Source: Aureimonas fodinaquatilis (GTDB lineage Bacteria > Pseudomonadota > Alphaproteobacteria > Rhizobiales > Rhizobiaceae). Taken from it: a stretch of DNA of 64,000 bases. Below are positions 9,916-19,148 of the stretch, one piece after another. The position numbers and the translations under genes were made by a program. How positions within the stretch are numbered: the stretch's first letter is position 1; each line of letters opens with the position of its first letter. Location: contig NZ_VTWH01000004.1 of assembly GCF_008369445.1 (NCBI RefSeq), forward strand, positions 1 to 64,000. Direction: 5' to 3'. Below the pieces are notes generated by a model. The model worked only from the letters and a program-made list of their open reading frames with translations. It had not been told where the DNA came from and did not search any database.

Positions 9916-9944
9916 TATGGGAGTGATAATGCGCGTGGAAAAGA
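9916..9944 (-). promoter_or_regulatory. Possible sigma-32-type promoter of clpB
   Basis: On the minus strand CTTTTC (9944-9939) and CCCATAT (9922-9916) are separated by 16 bases. The -10 fits the CCCCATnT heat-shock consensus; the -35 fits CTTGAA only partly. It is about 90 bases before the clpB start. Inferred from pattern and gene function. Confidence 0.35.
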
Positions 9945-10031
9945 CCCGCCGACAACAGTTTTTTAACGACGTTCGCTACTGAAGTGGAGGTGGTTGAGTT
10001 GAAATAGCCGACATACCCGACCCATCAAACC

Positions 10032-10057
10032 AAAACCCCCGGCAGTGCCGGGGGTTT
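10032..10057 (-). terminator. Rho-independent terminator of the DUF4167 gene
   Basis: A-AAA-CCCCCGGCA / TGCCGGGGGTTTT: a GC-rich hairpin flanked by A and T tracts, located 13 bases after the stop of the DUF4167 gene. Works in either direction but only the minus-strand gene ends here. Confidence 0.85.
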
Positions 10058-10069
10058 TGAGATTTGATA

Positions 10070-11230
10070 TCAGCTGTCGGATGTGACCAGGAATGCCGGC
10101 ATATGGCCTTCATCATCCTGGGCTTCCGCCTTTTTACGGCGAGCCCGAACCGGTTTGCGAGGTGCCGCTTCCGCAGTTGCCTCTTCCGGGGCCGGGGCGG
10201 GAGTTGCAGGCTTGGCAGCCGCCTTCGGTGCGCGCCGACGTGGCGCCGGCTTTGCTTCGCTGGCAACAGGTGCCTCTTCAGCCGGGGCCGGCTTTTCAAC
10301 AACGGGTGCTGCGCGGGCTTCCGGCTCAGCGCGAGCTTCCGCCTCTACCTCACGGCTTTCGGAAGGCGCAGGGCGCGAACGCCGATGAACCGAAACGGAC
10401 GTGACCTGCGTTGCCGGCCGGGTTGCCGCATCATCAGAGAAAGTCGGCTCGGCAGAAAGCTCAGGTTGCGGTGCTCCCACTGCGGCGACACCGGCTTGAC
10501 CAGCAGTGTCATCACGGTTGAACCGCTCCCGCCGCTCAGAGAAACGCTGGTTTCTGTCGCGCCGGAAACCGCCCTCTTCATTGCGGTTGCCGCCTTCACG
10601 TGCAACCGGCGCATTTTCGCCATCCTGAGCCACTTCGCCATTAGGTGCGTGGCCGTTGGCGTTCTGCTGCCGCTCGCGGAAATTGTTGCGCCGCTCATCA
10701 CGGCGGTCTCTGCCGTCAGAGCGCCCATTGCTGTCACGCGGAGCCTGCCGATCATTTGGCTGGCGGTCGCTGTACTGACGCTCGCCCTGGTGGCGCTCGT
10801 TTTGCGGACGCTCATTGTATGGCCGCTCGTTCTGCTGGCGTTCGCCCTGCCCGCGTTCGCCATACTGGCGCTCGCCATTCTGCTGGCCGTTCACCCGCTC
10901 GGCGCCATCGGCCAATGCGTCGTCCTGCTCTTCCTCGTCACCGTCATAGTCACGTTCGCTGGACTGCAACTGGAAACTGCCCTGCGCAGCGGCAACGATA
11001 CGGCCGTAATGCTCTGCGTGCTGCAGATAGTTTTCGGCCATCACCCGGTCGCCGGATGCCGTAGCATCACGTGCCAGAGCTGCATATTTTTCAGCGATAT
11101 GTTGCGCAGTGCCCCGAATTTTCACATCCGGGCCGTTTGACTCATAGCTTCTGGCAAGCGTGTTCGGGCCTTTGCGCCCACCGCGTCCGCGCATCCGCTT
11201 GTTCTGCTGCTGTTGCTGTCCTGGCCTCAT
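10070..11230 (-). CDS. DUF4167 protein with long disordered Arg/Gln-rich region
   Basis: About 386 residues. The conserved part is the first 85 residues: MRPGQQQQQNKRMRGRGGRK, then KIRGTAQHIAEKYAALARDA and AENYLQHAEHYGRI, the hallmark of the alphaproteobacterial DUF4167 family. The rest is low complexity: an E/R/Q/N-rich block with repeated QNERP-like and QGERQ-like units, then an acidic and Ala/Pro-rich part ending in a Lys/Arg cluster (RARRKKAEA). The composition suggests RNA or nucleoprotein binding, but function is not established. The ATG at 11230 has AGGAAAAGC upstream. A strong terminator follows. It sits between prmC and clpB, a position seen in many rhizobial genomes. Confidence 0.85.
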   Translation of the reverse strand: MRPGQQQQQNKRMRGRGGRKGPNTLARSYESNGPDVKIRGTAQHIAEKYAALARDATASGDRVMAENYLQHAEHYGRIVAAAQGSFQLQSSERDYDGDEEEQDDALADGAERVNGQQNGERQYGERGQGERQQNERPYNERPQNERHQGERQYSDRQPNDRQAPRDSNGRSDGRDRRDERRNNFRERQQNANGHAPNGEVAQDGENAPVAREGGNRNEEGGFRRDRNQRFSERRERFNRDDTAGQAGVAAVGAPQPELSAEPTFSDDAATRPATQVTSVSVHRRSRPAPSESREVEAEARAEPEARAAPVVEKPAPAEEAPVASEAKPAPRRRAPKAAAKPATPAPAPEEATAEAAPRKPVRARRKKAEAQDDEGHMPAFLVTSDS

Positions 11231-11619
11231 GCTTTTCCTGTCTCTGGATCGCCTGGCTGACTGTTGACCTTGCACAGGTCTCACATCTCCCCAGTCTGGC
11301 CCCTTATCGGCGGGCGGCAAACGCCACCACGCATGACTATCCGTTATTTGAGCCTGTTGCCTTTGCAGCCGAAAAATCGGGAACTGCTTTGCTCCTGCTC
11401 AATAAGTTTCGTGTTGGTGTGTCCCGTGAGTGTGCACTGACACTGGACGGATCGGAGCCGTATCGAGGAAAAAACCACCTCCGGCATCCGGAGAATCAGC
11501 TGACTTCCTGTCGATAATTCCGTCTCTATGCGTTAGTCCTAGTTGCTGATGCTCTATCTCACAAGAGTTTTGTTGCACAAACACCGGGAAAATACACAAC
11601 CTGGCGCAGTTTATGCAGC
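11231..11619. other. Intergenic region without recognisable gene
   Basis: About 390 bases between the start of the DUF4167 gene and the end of prmC, both on the minus strand. Short open frames on both strands have no recognisable protein signature. It should contain the DUF4167 promoter; no clear boxes or hairpins were found. Confidence 0.5.
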
Positions 11620-12483
11620 TCAGTTGCGCCTGAACCATAAGGCGCGAATATGCCCACCAAGATCGCGTTCACTGTTTTCCAAACGAAAATTCGCACCATC
11701 AAGAATGGCTGTAACGTCCTGCTGCTGGTCAAATCCTATTTCCAGAAGCACATCGCCTTGTGGTGAAAGACTGGATTCAAGAGCCGATGCGATTGCTCGG
11801 TAGGCAACCAGACCGTCCAGACCGCCGTCCAAAGCGAGGATCGGATCAAAATTGCGAACCTGTGCGTCCAGCTCGCCCAATGTGTGAGTGGGGATATAAG
11901 GTGGGTTGGAAACAATTGCATCCACCGGTCCGCAGATCGCATCCAGATAATTTCCTCTCACCGGCAGAAACCTGTCCTCCACGCCGGCTCGTGCGGCGTT
12001 CAGGCTGGCGGTTGCCAAAGCTCCGGCCGAAATATCCACGGCAACGGCGCGGGCTCGTGCAAACAGACCAAGCAGGGAAACGGCAACTGCTCCGCTTCCC
12101 ACGCCAATATCTGCAAAAACAAATTCGCCATCTCTGCCAAAGCGTCGCTCAAATGCTCTGGCCGCAAGATCCACCAGTGCTTCAGTGTCGGGGCGCGGCT
12201 CCAATGTGTCGGCAGACAAAATGAAATCAAGCGCATGGAACGGGCGGTGCCCAAGGATCCGGTGCACCGGCTCTCCATGGCAACGCCGCGCCAATTTCTG
12301 CGACACCATTTCGGCAGAGCCAGACGGGACCGGAGCTTCGGCACGAAGTATCAGATCGGCGTTGGAAAGACCCAGGGTTTCCATTACCAGCAACCGTGCA
12401 TCCAGGCCGCCAGTCGCCACACCAGCCGCGGCCAGAACCTGCTGCGCATGCCGCAACAATTGCCCGACAGTCGTCTCAGGCAT
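11620..12483 (-). CDS. prmC: Release-factor glutamine methyltransferase PrmC
   Basis: About 287 residues. PrmC N5-methylates the Gln of the GGQ motif in release factors RF1 and RF2 using SAM. Visible: the N-terminal helical domain that binds the release factor, [14 protein letters not shown] (the GxxxF region), SAM motif I as [13 protein letters not shown] at about residues 125-137, and the diagnostic NPPYIPT at 193-199. The start at 12483 gives a normal N-terminus and overlaps the prfA stop by eight bases. It is placed directly after prfA, its substrate gene, as in most proteobacteria. Confidence 0.95.
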   Translation of the reverse strand: MPETTVGQLLRHAQQVLAAAGVATGGLDARLLVMETLGLSNADLILRAEAPVPSGSAEMVSQKLARRCHGEPVHRILGHRPFHALDFILSADTLEPRPDTEALVDLAARAFERRFGRDGEFVFADIGVGSGAVAVSLLGLFARARAVAVDISAGALATASLNAARAGVEDRFLPVRGNYLDAICGPVDAIVSNPPYIPTHTLGELDAQVRNFDPILALDGGLDGLVAYRAIASALESSLSPQGDVLLEIGFDQQQDVTAILDGANFRLENSERDLGGHIRALWFRRN

Positions 12484-13555
12484 CGGCACCCACAGCCGCC
12501 AGCAGTGCTGCCTGATGATCGGCAACCAATGCGTTGACCAGTTCGTCCATTTCTCCCTCAATCACCCGATCCAGCTTGTAAAGCGTCAGGTTGATCCGGT
12601 GGTCTGTAACCCGGCCCTGTGGAAAATTATAGGTTCTGATCCGCTCAGACCGATCGCCCGAGCCAACCTGTGAGCGCCGGGACTCGGAACGTTCGCTGTC
12701 CATACGCTGCCGCTCCATATCGAAAAGCTTGGCCCGCAAAACCTGCATAGCTCGCGCACGGTTCTGGTGCTGGGACTTTTCCGACGAGGTTACAATGATG
12801 CCGGTGGGAAGATGTGTGATGCGAACCGCAGAGTCTGTGGTGTTGACGTGCTGACCACCAGCACCGGATGCGCGCATCGTATCGATGCGAATGTCTTCCG
12901 CGCGAATTTCGATATCAATGTCTTCCGCCTCTGGCAGCACAGCCACCGTTGCGGCGGAGGTGTGAATCCTCCCGGACGATTCCGTTGCCGGCACACGCTG
13001 CACGCGGTGCACTCCGGATTCAAACTTCAACCGCGAGAACACGCCTTTGCCTTTGACAGAGGCGATCACTTCCTTATAGCCGCCAACTTCGCCCTCTGAA
13101 GCTTCAAGCAGCTCTACTTTCCAGCCACTCAGCTCGGCGTAGCGCTGATACATTCGGAACAGATCGCCAGCAAACAGCCCCGCTTCCGATCCACCGGTCC
13201 CGGCCCGTATCTCCAGAATAGCGCCTTTCTCGTCGGCGGCATCTTTTGGCAGAAGCAGAATCAGAATTTCGTTGGACAGCGTTTCAATACGCTCGGAAAC
13301 CTCGTCAATTTCCGTTGCTGCGAGGTCGCGCATTTCCCGGTCGGCTGTTGCGTCCTCAAGCAAAGCCCGCAAATCTGCAAGCTCCCTGACCGCTGAATTG
13401 TAGGTCTGGATCGCCTCCACAACATCTTCCAGACTGGAAAACTCGGAAGCAAGTTTTGCATAGACCTCATGGTCAGGCCCCTTGGCCATTTCGGCTTCCA
13501 GAAAAGCCGAACGACGAAGAATTTCATTCATTGTCTCTGCGGGCAAAATCGCCAT
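12476..13555 (-). CDS. prfA: Peptide chain release factor 1
   Basis: 359 residues, standard RF1 length. It recognises UAA and UAG stop codons and triggers release of the finished peptide. Key signatures: the PAT tripeptide at residues 189-191 (RF1 codon-recognition PxT motif) and GGQ at 233-235 in [19 protein letters not shown], which acts in the peptidyl transferase centre. The start has AGGA six bases upstream. It overlaps prmC at its 3' end, forming a translationally coupled pair, and follows ptsP on the same strand. Confidence 0.97.
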   Translation of the reverse strand: MAILPAETMNEILRRSAFLEAEMAKGPDHEVYAKLASEFSSLEDVVEAIQTYNSAVRELADLRALLEDATADREMRDLAATEIDEVSERIETLSNEILILLLPKDAADEKGAILEIRAGTGGSEAGLFAGDLFRMYQRYAELSGWKVELLEASEGEVGGYKEVIASVKGKGVFSRLKFESGVHRVQRVPATESSGRIHTSAATVAVLPEAEDIDIEIRAEDIRIDTMRASGAGGQHVNTTDSAVRITHLPTGIIVTSSEKSQHQNRARAMQVLRAKLFDMERQRMDSERSESRRSQVGSGDRSERIRTYNFPQGRVTDHRINLTLYKLDRVIEGEMDELVNALVADHQAALLAAVGADA

Positions 13556-13584
13556 GCTGGTCCTGAAGGTTCTTGATTGGTCTG

Positions 13585-13640
13585 AAGCGTTTCATGTGAT
13601 CTTTCGACCGTTAGAAACGCTGCAATTCGTTGGCCTGTCA
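13585..13640. repeat. Partial copy of a dispersed intergenic repeat
   Basis: In the ptsP-prfA gap. It shares the 15-base string TTCATGTGATCTTTC with the region just before the tandem array at 18.9 kb and a similar start with the element at 22.76-22.91 kb. It is also bounded by GAAACGCTG/CAGCG-like short inverted segments. Only this short part is convincingly related. Confidence 0.4.
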
Positions 13641-13687
13641 CACTGTATTGCCGCTTGCGCCATTCCGCTCACCGGCCGCACAATGCT

Positions 13688-15967
13688 CTAGACAGGAATG
13701 TTGTGGGTTTCAGCATAGGTCGTCAGAAACTCACGCAGAGTTCCCATGCGGAAGCGGTCTTCCAGAAAACTGTCCAGCTCCTGGGCAAGATGTCCGGCAT
13801 CCAACTCCAGAATCATGGATTTGACCGGCCCGATCGCCGAAGTGGTCATGGAGATAGACCGGAAGCCAAGGCCGATCAACGCCATCGCCGAAAGTGGACG
13901 GCTGGCCAGTTCGCCACACAGTGTTACCGAAACAGCGTTGCGCTCTCCCGCCCGCAAAATATCGCGCAGCGCTTTGAAGAACGGCGGCGACAAATCGTCA
14001 AATCGGCCGGCAATCTGCGTGTTGCCACGGTCAACCGCACAGAAGAACTGAAACAGATCATTGGACCCGATGGAAACAAAGTCCACAAGAGCCATCAATT
14101 CGTCCAGCTGATACAGCATGGATGGCACTTCAATCATCGCACCAAGCTTCAGCCTGCGCGGCATGACATGGCCGAAACGCGTCTGCTGCTTGAACTCGCG
14201 TGAGATCAGGTCGCGGGCCTGCCGCAACTCGTCAATATCCGTCACCATCGGAAACATGACGCTCAGCTCTCTGCCACCAGCAGCACGCAGCAATGCACGC
14301 AACTGGGTGCGCATCAGGCCGGGCTTATCCAACGCCAGGCGCAGGGCGCGGTAGCCCAGCGCCGGGTTTTCCTCCGGCGACTGGTGCAGGTAGGGCAAAA
14401 CCTTGTCACCACCCACATCCAGCGTGCGAAACGTTACCGGCTTTTCGCCTGCAGCATCCAGAACGGCAGCATAAAGCCGCTCCTGCTCTGAAGTCTTGGG
14501 CATGGCAGAAGCGACCATGAACTGCAATTCGGTGCGAAACAGCCCAATGCCATCTGCGCCCGCATCTGCGAGTTGCGGCAGATCAACCAGAAGTCCGGCA
14601 TTGACCAGAAGCTTGATCCGCTCGCTGTCTCTGGTTTCGGCCGGCAGATCCCGCAATTCACGGTACCGCTCCTGCCGCTTGGCGCGAAATTGCAATCGCT
14701 CGTTGAACACAGACTCAATGTCGGAAGGTGGGCGCAAATGCACGGCACCCTCTTCACCATCGACTATGATGGCGTCGCCCTTTTCCGCCAGCGAGACAAC
14801 GCCTTTTGCCTGGCCGACCACCGGAATGCCCAGCGCCCTGGCCACGATAACAACGTGGCTGGTTGGCGCGCCTTCCTCCAGCACCAGGCCGCGGATGCGC
14901 TCCCGGCGATAGTCCAGCAGTTCTGCGGCGCCCATGGACCGGCATACAACAATGGCGTCAAAACTGTCATCGCCGTCAAACGGGTCAATGGAATGTCCCA
15001 TGATCTGGCGCAGGAGCCTGTTTGCCAGATCATCGAAATCATGCAGCCGTTCCCGCAGATAGGGGTCGGCCATATGCATCATGCGTGCCCGCATGTCGGA
15101 CTGTACTTTTTCAACAGAGGCTTCGGCTGTCAGGCCGTTGCGCACCGCTTCCTCAAGCTTGCGCACCCAGCCACGATCATTGGCAAACATGCGGTAAGCT
15201 TCCAACACCGCCCGGTGTTCACCCTCGCCCGCAATGTCGCGGCGCTCCAGCATGTCCTCAATTGAAATGCGCAGCGAGGAAAGGGCCTTTTCCAGCCGCG
15301 TGATTTCGCGTTCCACATCTTCGTTGAAAAGGTTGGTCACCACCACGCGCGGCTCGTGCAGAACCACCCGCCCGACGCCAATGCCATCGGCCAGTGCCGC
15401 CCCTTCAATCATTACCGGGCGTGACAGGTCAAGCACCACCCCCGGCCGCGACAGTCCCTCCAGACCTCCCGCGGCAATCATTTCTGCAATTACCATTCCG
15501 ACTGTTTCCAGCGCCTCGCTCTCATCGTCGCGATAGGCGCGTTTTGTTTTGTTCTGCACCACCAGAACGCCCAGGGTGCGTCCGGTTCGCAGAATCGGAA
15601 CTCCGAGGAACGAGTTGTAAATCTCTTCCCCGGTTTCTGGCAGATAGGTGAATGCAGGATGCTTTTGCGCATCATTCAGGTTCAGTGCGCGCGCAGTGGC
15701 GGCAATGGTGCCAACCAGTCCCTCGCCAAGGCGGAGCTGGGCCAGATGGACGGAACCCGGGTTCAAACCCTCTGTAGCATACAGTTCCAGAATGCCGTCG
15801 GCCCGCAGAACATAGAGCGAGCAAACCTCAGCCAACATGTTGGCTGCGATCTGGCGCACAATTTCATCGAGCCGGACCTGAGGCTCCAGTGGTTCAGCCA
15901 TCAGCTCCCGCATCCGGCGCAACAACACCCGTGGTCCGGGAGAATCGCTTCGCATCAGAGGCGTCAT
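13688..15967 (-). CDS. ptsP: Phosphoenolpyruvate-protein phosphotransferase PtsP (enzyme I-Ntr)
   Basis: 759 residues. First enzyme of the nitrogen-type phosphotransfer chain: autophosphorylates from PEP and passes phosphate to NPr, then EIIA-Ntr. An N-terminal GAF domain (about residues 25-165) distinguishes it from sugar EI and may sense glutamine or other small ligands. Then comes the HPr-binding and phosphohistidine domain with the catalytic His at about 371 in EEGAPTSHVVIVAR, and the TIM-barrel PEP-binding domain with GIGLFRTELQFM and the near C-terminal catalytic Cys in TLCGELASRP. The start is the first ATG; upstream is GGACGG. It lies between lysC and prfA, the usual rhizobial order. 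Confidence 0.95.
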   Translation of the reverse strand: MTPLMRSDSPGPRVLLRRMRELMAEPLEPQVRLDEIVRQIAANMLAEVCSLYVLRADGILELYATEGLNPGSVHLAQLRLGEGLVGTIAATARALNLNDAQKHPAFTYLPETGEEIYNSFLGVPILRTGRTLGVLVVQNKTKRAYRDDESEALETVGMVIAEMIAAGGLEGLSRPGVVLDLSRPVMIEGAALADGIGVGRVVLHEPRVVVTNLFNEDVEREITRLEKALSSLRISIEDMLERRDIAGEGEHRAVLEAYRMFANDRGWVRKLEEAVRNGLTAEASVEKVQSDMRARMMHMADPYLRERLHDFDDLANRLLRQIMGHSIDPFDGDDSFDAIVVCRSMGAAELLDYRRERIRGLVLEEGAPTSHVVIVARALGIPVVGQAKGVVSLAEKGDAIIVDGEEGAVHLRPPSDIESVFNERLQFRAKRQERYRELRDLPAETRDSERIKLLVNAGLLVDLPQLADAGADGIGLFRTELQFMVASAMPKTSEQERLYAAVLDAAGEKPVTFRTLDVGGDKVLPYLHQSPEENPALGYRALRLALDKPGLMRTQLRALLRAAGGRELSVMFPMVTDIDELRQARDLISREFKQQTRFGHVMPRRLKLGAMIEVPSMLYQLDELMALVDFVSIGSNDLFQFFCAVDRGNTQIAGRFDDLSPPFFKALRDILRAGERNAVSVTLCGELASRPLSAMALIGLGFRSISMTTSAIGPVKSMILELDAGHLAQELDSFLEDRFRMGTLREFLTTYAETHNIPV

Positions 15968-16005
15968 CCGTCCATTGCGTTAAGGCGCCATTTCAGCGGC
16001 ACCCG

Positions 16006-16031
16006 ATCGGGCACAACAATCTGTGCCCGAT
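16006..16031 (-). terminator. Hairpin just after lysC
   Basis: Perfect 10-bp stem ATCGGGCACA / TGTGCCCGAT with a 6-base loop, starting two bases after the lysC stop. No T-tract follows, so it may attenuate or stabilise rather than terminate fully. Confidence 0.4.
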
Positions 16032-16032
16032 T

Positions 16033-17292
16033 TCACGGACGAGCTTTGTCAAGACCGTAGACTGAATGCAAGGTCCGAACTGCAAGTTCTGAAAACTCAC
16101 CGTCGATCAGAATGGAGATTTTGATCTCGGAAGTTGTGATGGCACGAATGTTAATTCCCCGGCCAGCCAATGCCTTGAAGGCAGTTGCAGCCACACCGGC
16201 ATGGCTTCTCATGCCAATGCCAATAACGGAAACTTTTGTCAGCCCGCTTTCAGACTGCACAACATCAAAGCCCATGTCTTCCTTGGCGGCAGCAATAATT
16301 GAAGCCGCCTTGTCCAGATCACTGGCAGGCACCGTAAAGGTCATGTCGGTGTGGGAGCCGTCTTCCGATATGTTCTGAACAATCATATCGACATTCACAC
16401 CGGCATCGGCCAACGGGCCGAAAATTGCCCCGGCAACACCGGGCCGGTCTGCAACCCTGCGAAGCGAAATCTGGGCTTCGTCCTTGGCATAGGCAATGCC
16501 AGTCACAACCTGCTGTTCCACGATTTCATCCTCGTCGCAAATAAGGGTCCCGGGCGGGTTATCAAAATCGCCCATGCCGGGGGCGTCCGGATCTTCAAAA
16601 GAAGAACGCACGAATGTGCGCACCTTGTGAACCATGGCCAGTTCAACCGAGCGCACCTGTAAGACTTTGGCTCCCAACGACGCCATTTCCAGCATTTCCT
16701 CAAAAGAAATGCGGTCCATGCGTCGTGCCTTGGGCTCGATACGCGGATCAGTTGTATAGACGCCGTCCACATCGGTGTAGATGTCGCAGCGATCGGCCTG
16801 CAGGGCTGCTGCCACAGCGACCGCGCTGGTGTCAGAACCACCCCGGCCCAAAGTGGCAATGCGGTTGTCCGGTGCCAGACCTTGAAAGCCTGCGATAACC
16901 GCAACCTGACCTTCGCCGAAGCGTCGAATGATCTCCGTTCCGTCAATCGCGTCAATCCGGGCTGCCCCATGCGAGCCGTCGGTGCGCAGCGGAATTTGCC
17001 AGCCCATCCATGAGCGGGCGTTCACGCCCAGCTTCTGCAGCACAATTGCCAGAAGGCCGGCCGTAACCTGCTCACCCGAGGCAACAACGGTGTCGTACTC
17101 GCGAGCGTCGTGAATGGCAGACGCCTCTCGGCACCAGCCAACCAGTTCGTTGGTTTTTCCGGACATGGCCGAAACCACCACGGCAACATCATGGCCAGCA
17201 TCAACCTCGCGTTTTACGTGCCGCGCGACATTCCGAATGCGATCAATATCGGCAACGGAGGTTCCGCCGAATTTTAGAACGAGACGAGCCAT
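16033..17292 (-). CDS. lysC: Aspartate kinase
   Basis: 419 residues. Phosphorylates aspartate as the first step to lysine, threonine and methionine. The kinase domain begins [16 protein letters not shown] (the KFGGTS ATP/aspartate motif) and includes [13 protein letters not shown]. It is followed by two ACT-type regulatory domains (about residues 260-415, with TFTVPASDL and [16 protein letters not shown]), where lysine and threonine feedback inhibition acts in homologues. Length and order match monofunctional class alphaproteobacterial aspartokinases. Divergent from ubiG across a 227-base gap. Confidence 0.96.
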   Translation of the reverse strand: MARLVLKFGGTSVADIDRIRNVARHVKREVDAGHDVAVVVSAMSGKTNELVGWCREASAIHDAREYDTVVASGEQVTAGLLAIVLQKLGVNARSWMGWQIPLRTDGSHGAARIDAIDGTEIIRRFGEGQVAVIAGFQGLAPDNRIATLGRGGSDTSAVAVAAALQADRCDIYTDVDGVYTTDPRIEPKARRMDRISFEEMLEMASLGAKVLQVRSVELAMVHKVRTFVRSSFEDPDAPGMGDFDNPPGTLICDEDEIVEQQVVTGIAYAKDEAQISLRRVADRPGVAGAIFGPLADAGVNVDMIVQNISEDGSHTDMTFTVPASDLDKAASIIAAAKEDMGFDVVQSESGLTKVSVIGIGMRSHAGVAATAFKALAGRGINIRAITTSEIKISILIDGEFSELAVRTLHSVYGLDKARP

Positions 17293-17519
17293 AGGTATCT
17301 AGCATCAAGGTTGCCGGGCGGTTTGCCGCACCGCCGGGAATGGCTAAAAGGACTGGCGTCAAATGGCCCTGAACCACTTCACCGCCTGAAGGCGAGGGCT
17401 CAGTAACCGAAATTACGGCAATTCGCAAGCGTTGCAGCGCTTGACTTCGCCTCTGCGGCAGACCATCCCCACTTGAGCAGAACATCGCCCGTTTGCCACA
17501 GATACATCGGAGATTGTGA

Positions 17520-18266
17520 ATGTCCGGCACCCAGAAGACAACAATCGACGAAGCGGAAGTTGAGCGCTTTTCCCGTCTGGCGGCAGAATGGTGGAACCCG
17601 AATGGCAAGTTCAAACCGCTGCACCGATTCAACCCGGTTCGCCTGACTTACCTGCGCAATGAATTGCTCAACCATTTTCACCTGGACGCGCAAAGCGCCA
17701 CACCTCTTGCCGGGTTGAAAATTCTGGATATTGGCTGCGGTGGTGGCCTGATCTGCGAACCACTGGCGCGGCTCGGTGCGAACGTTACAGGCGCAGATGC
17801 CTCCACCACGAATATTGAAGTGGCGCGGCTTCATGCGGCGGAAGGTGGCCTGACGATAGACTATCGAGACACTCCGGCAGAAACCCTGCGGGATGCAGGC
17901 GAGACTTACGACGTTGTTCTGGCCCTTGAGGTTGTGGAGCACGTCGCGGATGTTCCGCTGTTTCTGACCGCTTGTGCGGAAATGGTGAAACCGGGTGGTT
18001 TCATGGTTGTGGCCACAATCAACCGCACGCTCAAAGCGCTGGCTCTGGCCATTGTCGGGGCGGAATATGTTCTGAACTGGCTGCCCCGCGGCACGCACCA
18101 ATATGACAAGCTGGTTCGTCCGGAAGAAATTGTTGCGCCACTTGAAGCCGCAGGGTTGCACATGGCGGGCAAATCCGGCGTGATCTACCATCCGCTGGCG
18201 GATGAATGGCGCTTGTCTGGCGATATGGATGTCAACTATATGCTCACGGCGCAGCGCCCGGCCTGA
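17520..18266 (+). CDS. ubiG: Ubiquinone biosynthesis O-methyltransferase UbiG
   Basis: 248 residues. Carries out both O-methylations of ubiquinone biosynthesis with SAM. The signature [19 protein letters not shown] near the N-terminus is characteristic, followed by SAM motif [20 protein letters not shown], then [15 protein letters not shown] and the conserved INRTLKAL and [13 protein letters not shown] segments. ATG has GGAG eight bases upstream. The neighbour lysC is divergent, and this ubiG-lysC head-to-head order is common in rhizobia. Confidence 0.96.
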   Translation: MSGTQKTTIDEAEVERFSRLAAEWWNPNGKFKPLHRFNPVRLTYLRNELLNHFHLDAQSATPLAGLKILDIGCGGGLICEPLARLGANVTGADASTTNIEVARLHAAEGGLTIDYRDTPAETLRDAGETYDVVLALEVVEHVADVPLFLTACAEMVKPGGFMVVATINRTLKALALAIVGAEYVLNWLPRGTHQYDKLVRPEEIVAPLEAAGLHMAGKSGVIYHPLADEWRLSGDMDVNYMLTAQRPA

Positions 18267-18353
18267 TCTGCCACTGGAAAGCTTGAATCTTTTCTGATAG
18301 TTGAAGGTGACATTCACGCTCAGCTTTAATCTGGCTGTGCGTTTGCAGGTAAG

Positions 18354-18824
18354 ATGATGGCAAGATCAGCATTCAAAACGCCTTTGTTTGAGCCGGAAGG
18401 CCGGGTCGTATCATTTCCATGCCCCACCTCTGCCCGTATTCTGGCAGAGCGGCCGCGGCTGGACGATTCGCAACGGGTGGATCTGGATCGGTTGCGCTGG
18501 CTGGCCTTGCGCAGCCGCCTCGCCCCTAAGCCAAACCTGGAAAAAGCCTGTTTTCTTCTCGCCGGCGAAAAGTCGACCTCTCTCGATCGCTTTGCGACGT
18601 GTTTTTTCCGCGGCCTGGAGTCGCATGCCCGGCGCGAAATGGTGTTTTATCGACCCGGCTCTGCAGGCGTCAGCGACGATGAAGTCTGGCTTGTTCGTTT
18701 GCTTGATGCCTGGCGGCAAGGCGACCAGCGTGCGGCAGCGGCATTGATTGCGTGGCGTGTTCAGCCATCCCACCAGCGGTGGATGCGCTTTCTGGCTGAA
18801 GGTTTGGTTGGCGCGTTGAATTAA
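18354..18824 (+). CDS. Conserved-looking hypothetical protein
   Basis: 156 residues, family not recognised. The sequence is Arg/Leu-rich with alpha-helical character (SQRVDLDRLRWLALRSRL; VWLVRLLDAWRQGDQRAAAA) and no signal peptide or membrane segment. Base composition and codon use look like the neighbours, and an AGG sits just upstream of the ATGATG start, so a real gene is likely. It follows ubiG by 87 bases on the same strand and could be co-transcribed. The tandem repeat array begins about 90 bases after its stop. Confidence 0.6.
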   Translation: MMARSAFKTPLFEPEGRVVSFPCPTSARILAERPRLDDSQRVDLDRLRWLALRSRLAPKPNLEKACFLLAGEKSTSLDRFATCFFRGLESHARREMVFYRPGSAGVSDDEVWLVRLLDAWRQGDQRAAAALIAWRVQPSHQRWMRFLAEGLVGALN

Positions 18825-18912
18825 GCCAGCGCCTGATTAAGCTTTGAAGAAGCACGGGCAATTTCTTCATCGCTTCATGTGATCTTTCAATCACCCGAAG
18901 CGCATAGACACT

Positions 18913-19136
18913 ATGCTTCGCCGCATTGTCCTGCCGTCGAAGCGATTCCGCTTCAACGGGAAATGCTTATGCTTCGCCGCATTGTCCTGCCGTCGAAGCG
19001 ATTCCGCTTCAACGGGAAATGCTTATGCTTCGCCGCATTGTCCTGCCGTCGAAGCGATTCCGCTTCAACGGGAAATGCTTATGCTTTGCCGCATTGTCCT
19101 GCCGTCGAAGCGATTCCGCTTCAACGGGAAATGCTA
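18913..19136. repeat. Tandem array of four 56-bp units
   Basis: Four head-to-tail copies starting at 18913, 18969, 19025 and 19081. The copies are nearly identical; the last differs at least by TTTGCC for TTCGCC at its start. Each unit has an internal hairpin GAAGCG-attc-CGCTTC. Because 56 is not a multiple of three, all three forward frames stay open, giving spurious overlapping reading frames. The array ends 13 bases before the helicase start codon and so lies in its leader. The segment 18873-18912 plus one unit matches the element at 22.76-22.91 kb in opposite orientation. Confidence 0.9.
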
Positions 19137-19148
19137 TAGCTTCAGTTC

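Noticed and set aside
10064-11140. 358-codon forward frame opposite the DUF4167 gene
   Set aside because: It is antisense to a real gene; the high GC and repeated codons keep it open. No domain or ribosome site.
11071-11517. 148-codon forward frame overlapping the DUF4167 start
   Set aside because: No family signature, weak start, and mostly antisense or leader DNA.
17400-18317. 305-codon minus frame over ubiG
   Set aside because: It lies antisense to a clear ubiG gene and shows no known motif.
18913-19136. CRISPR array
   Set aside because: Units are directly adjacent with no unique spacers, and there are no cas genes.
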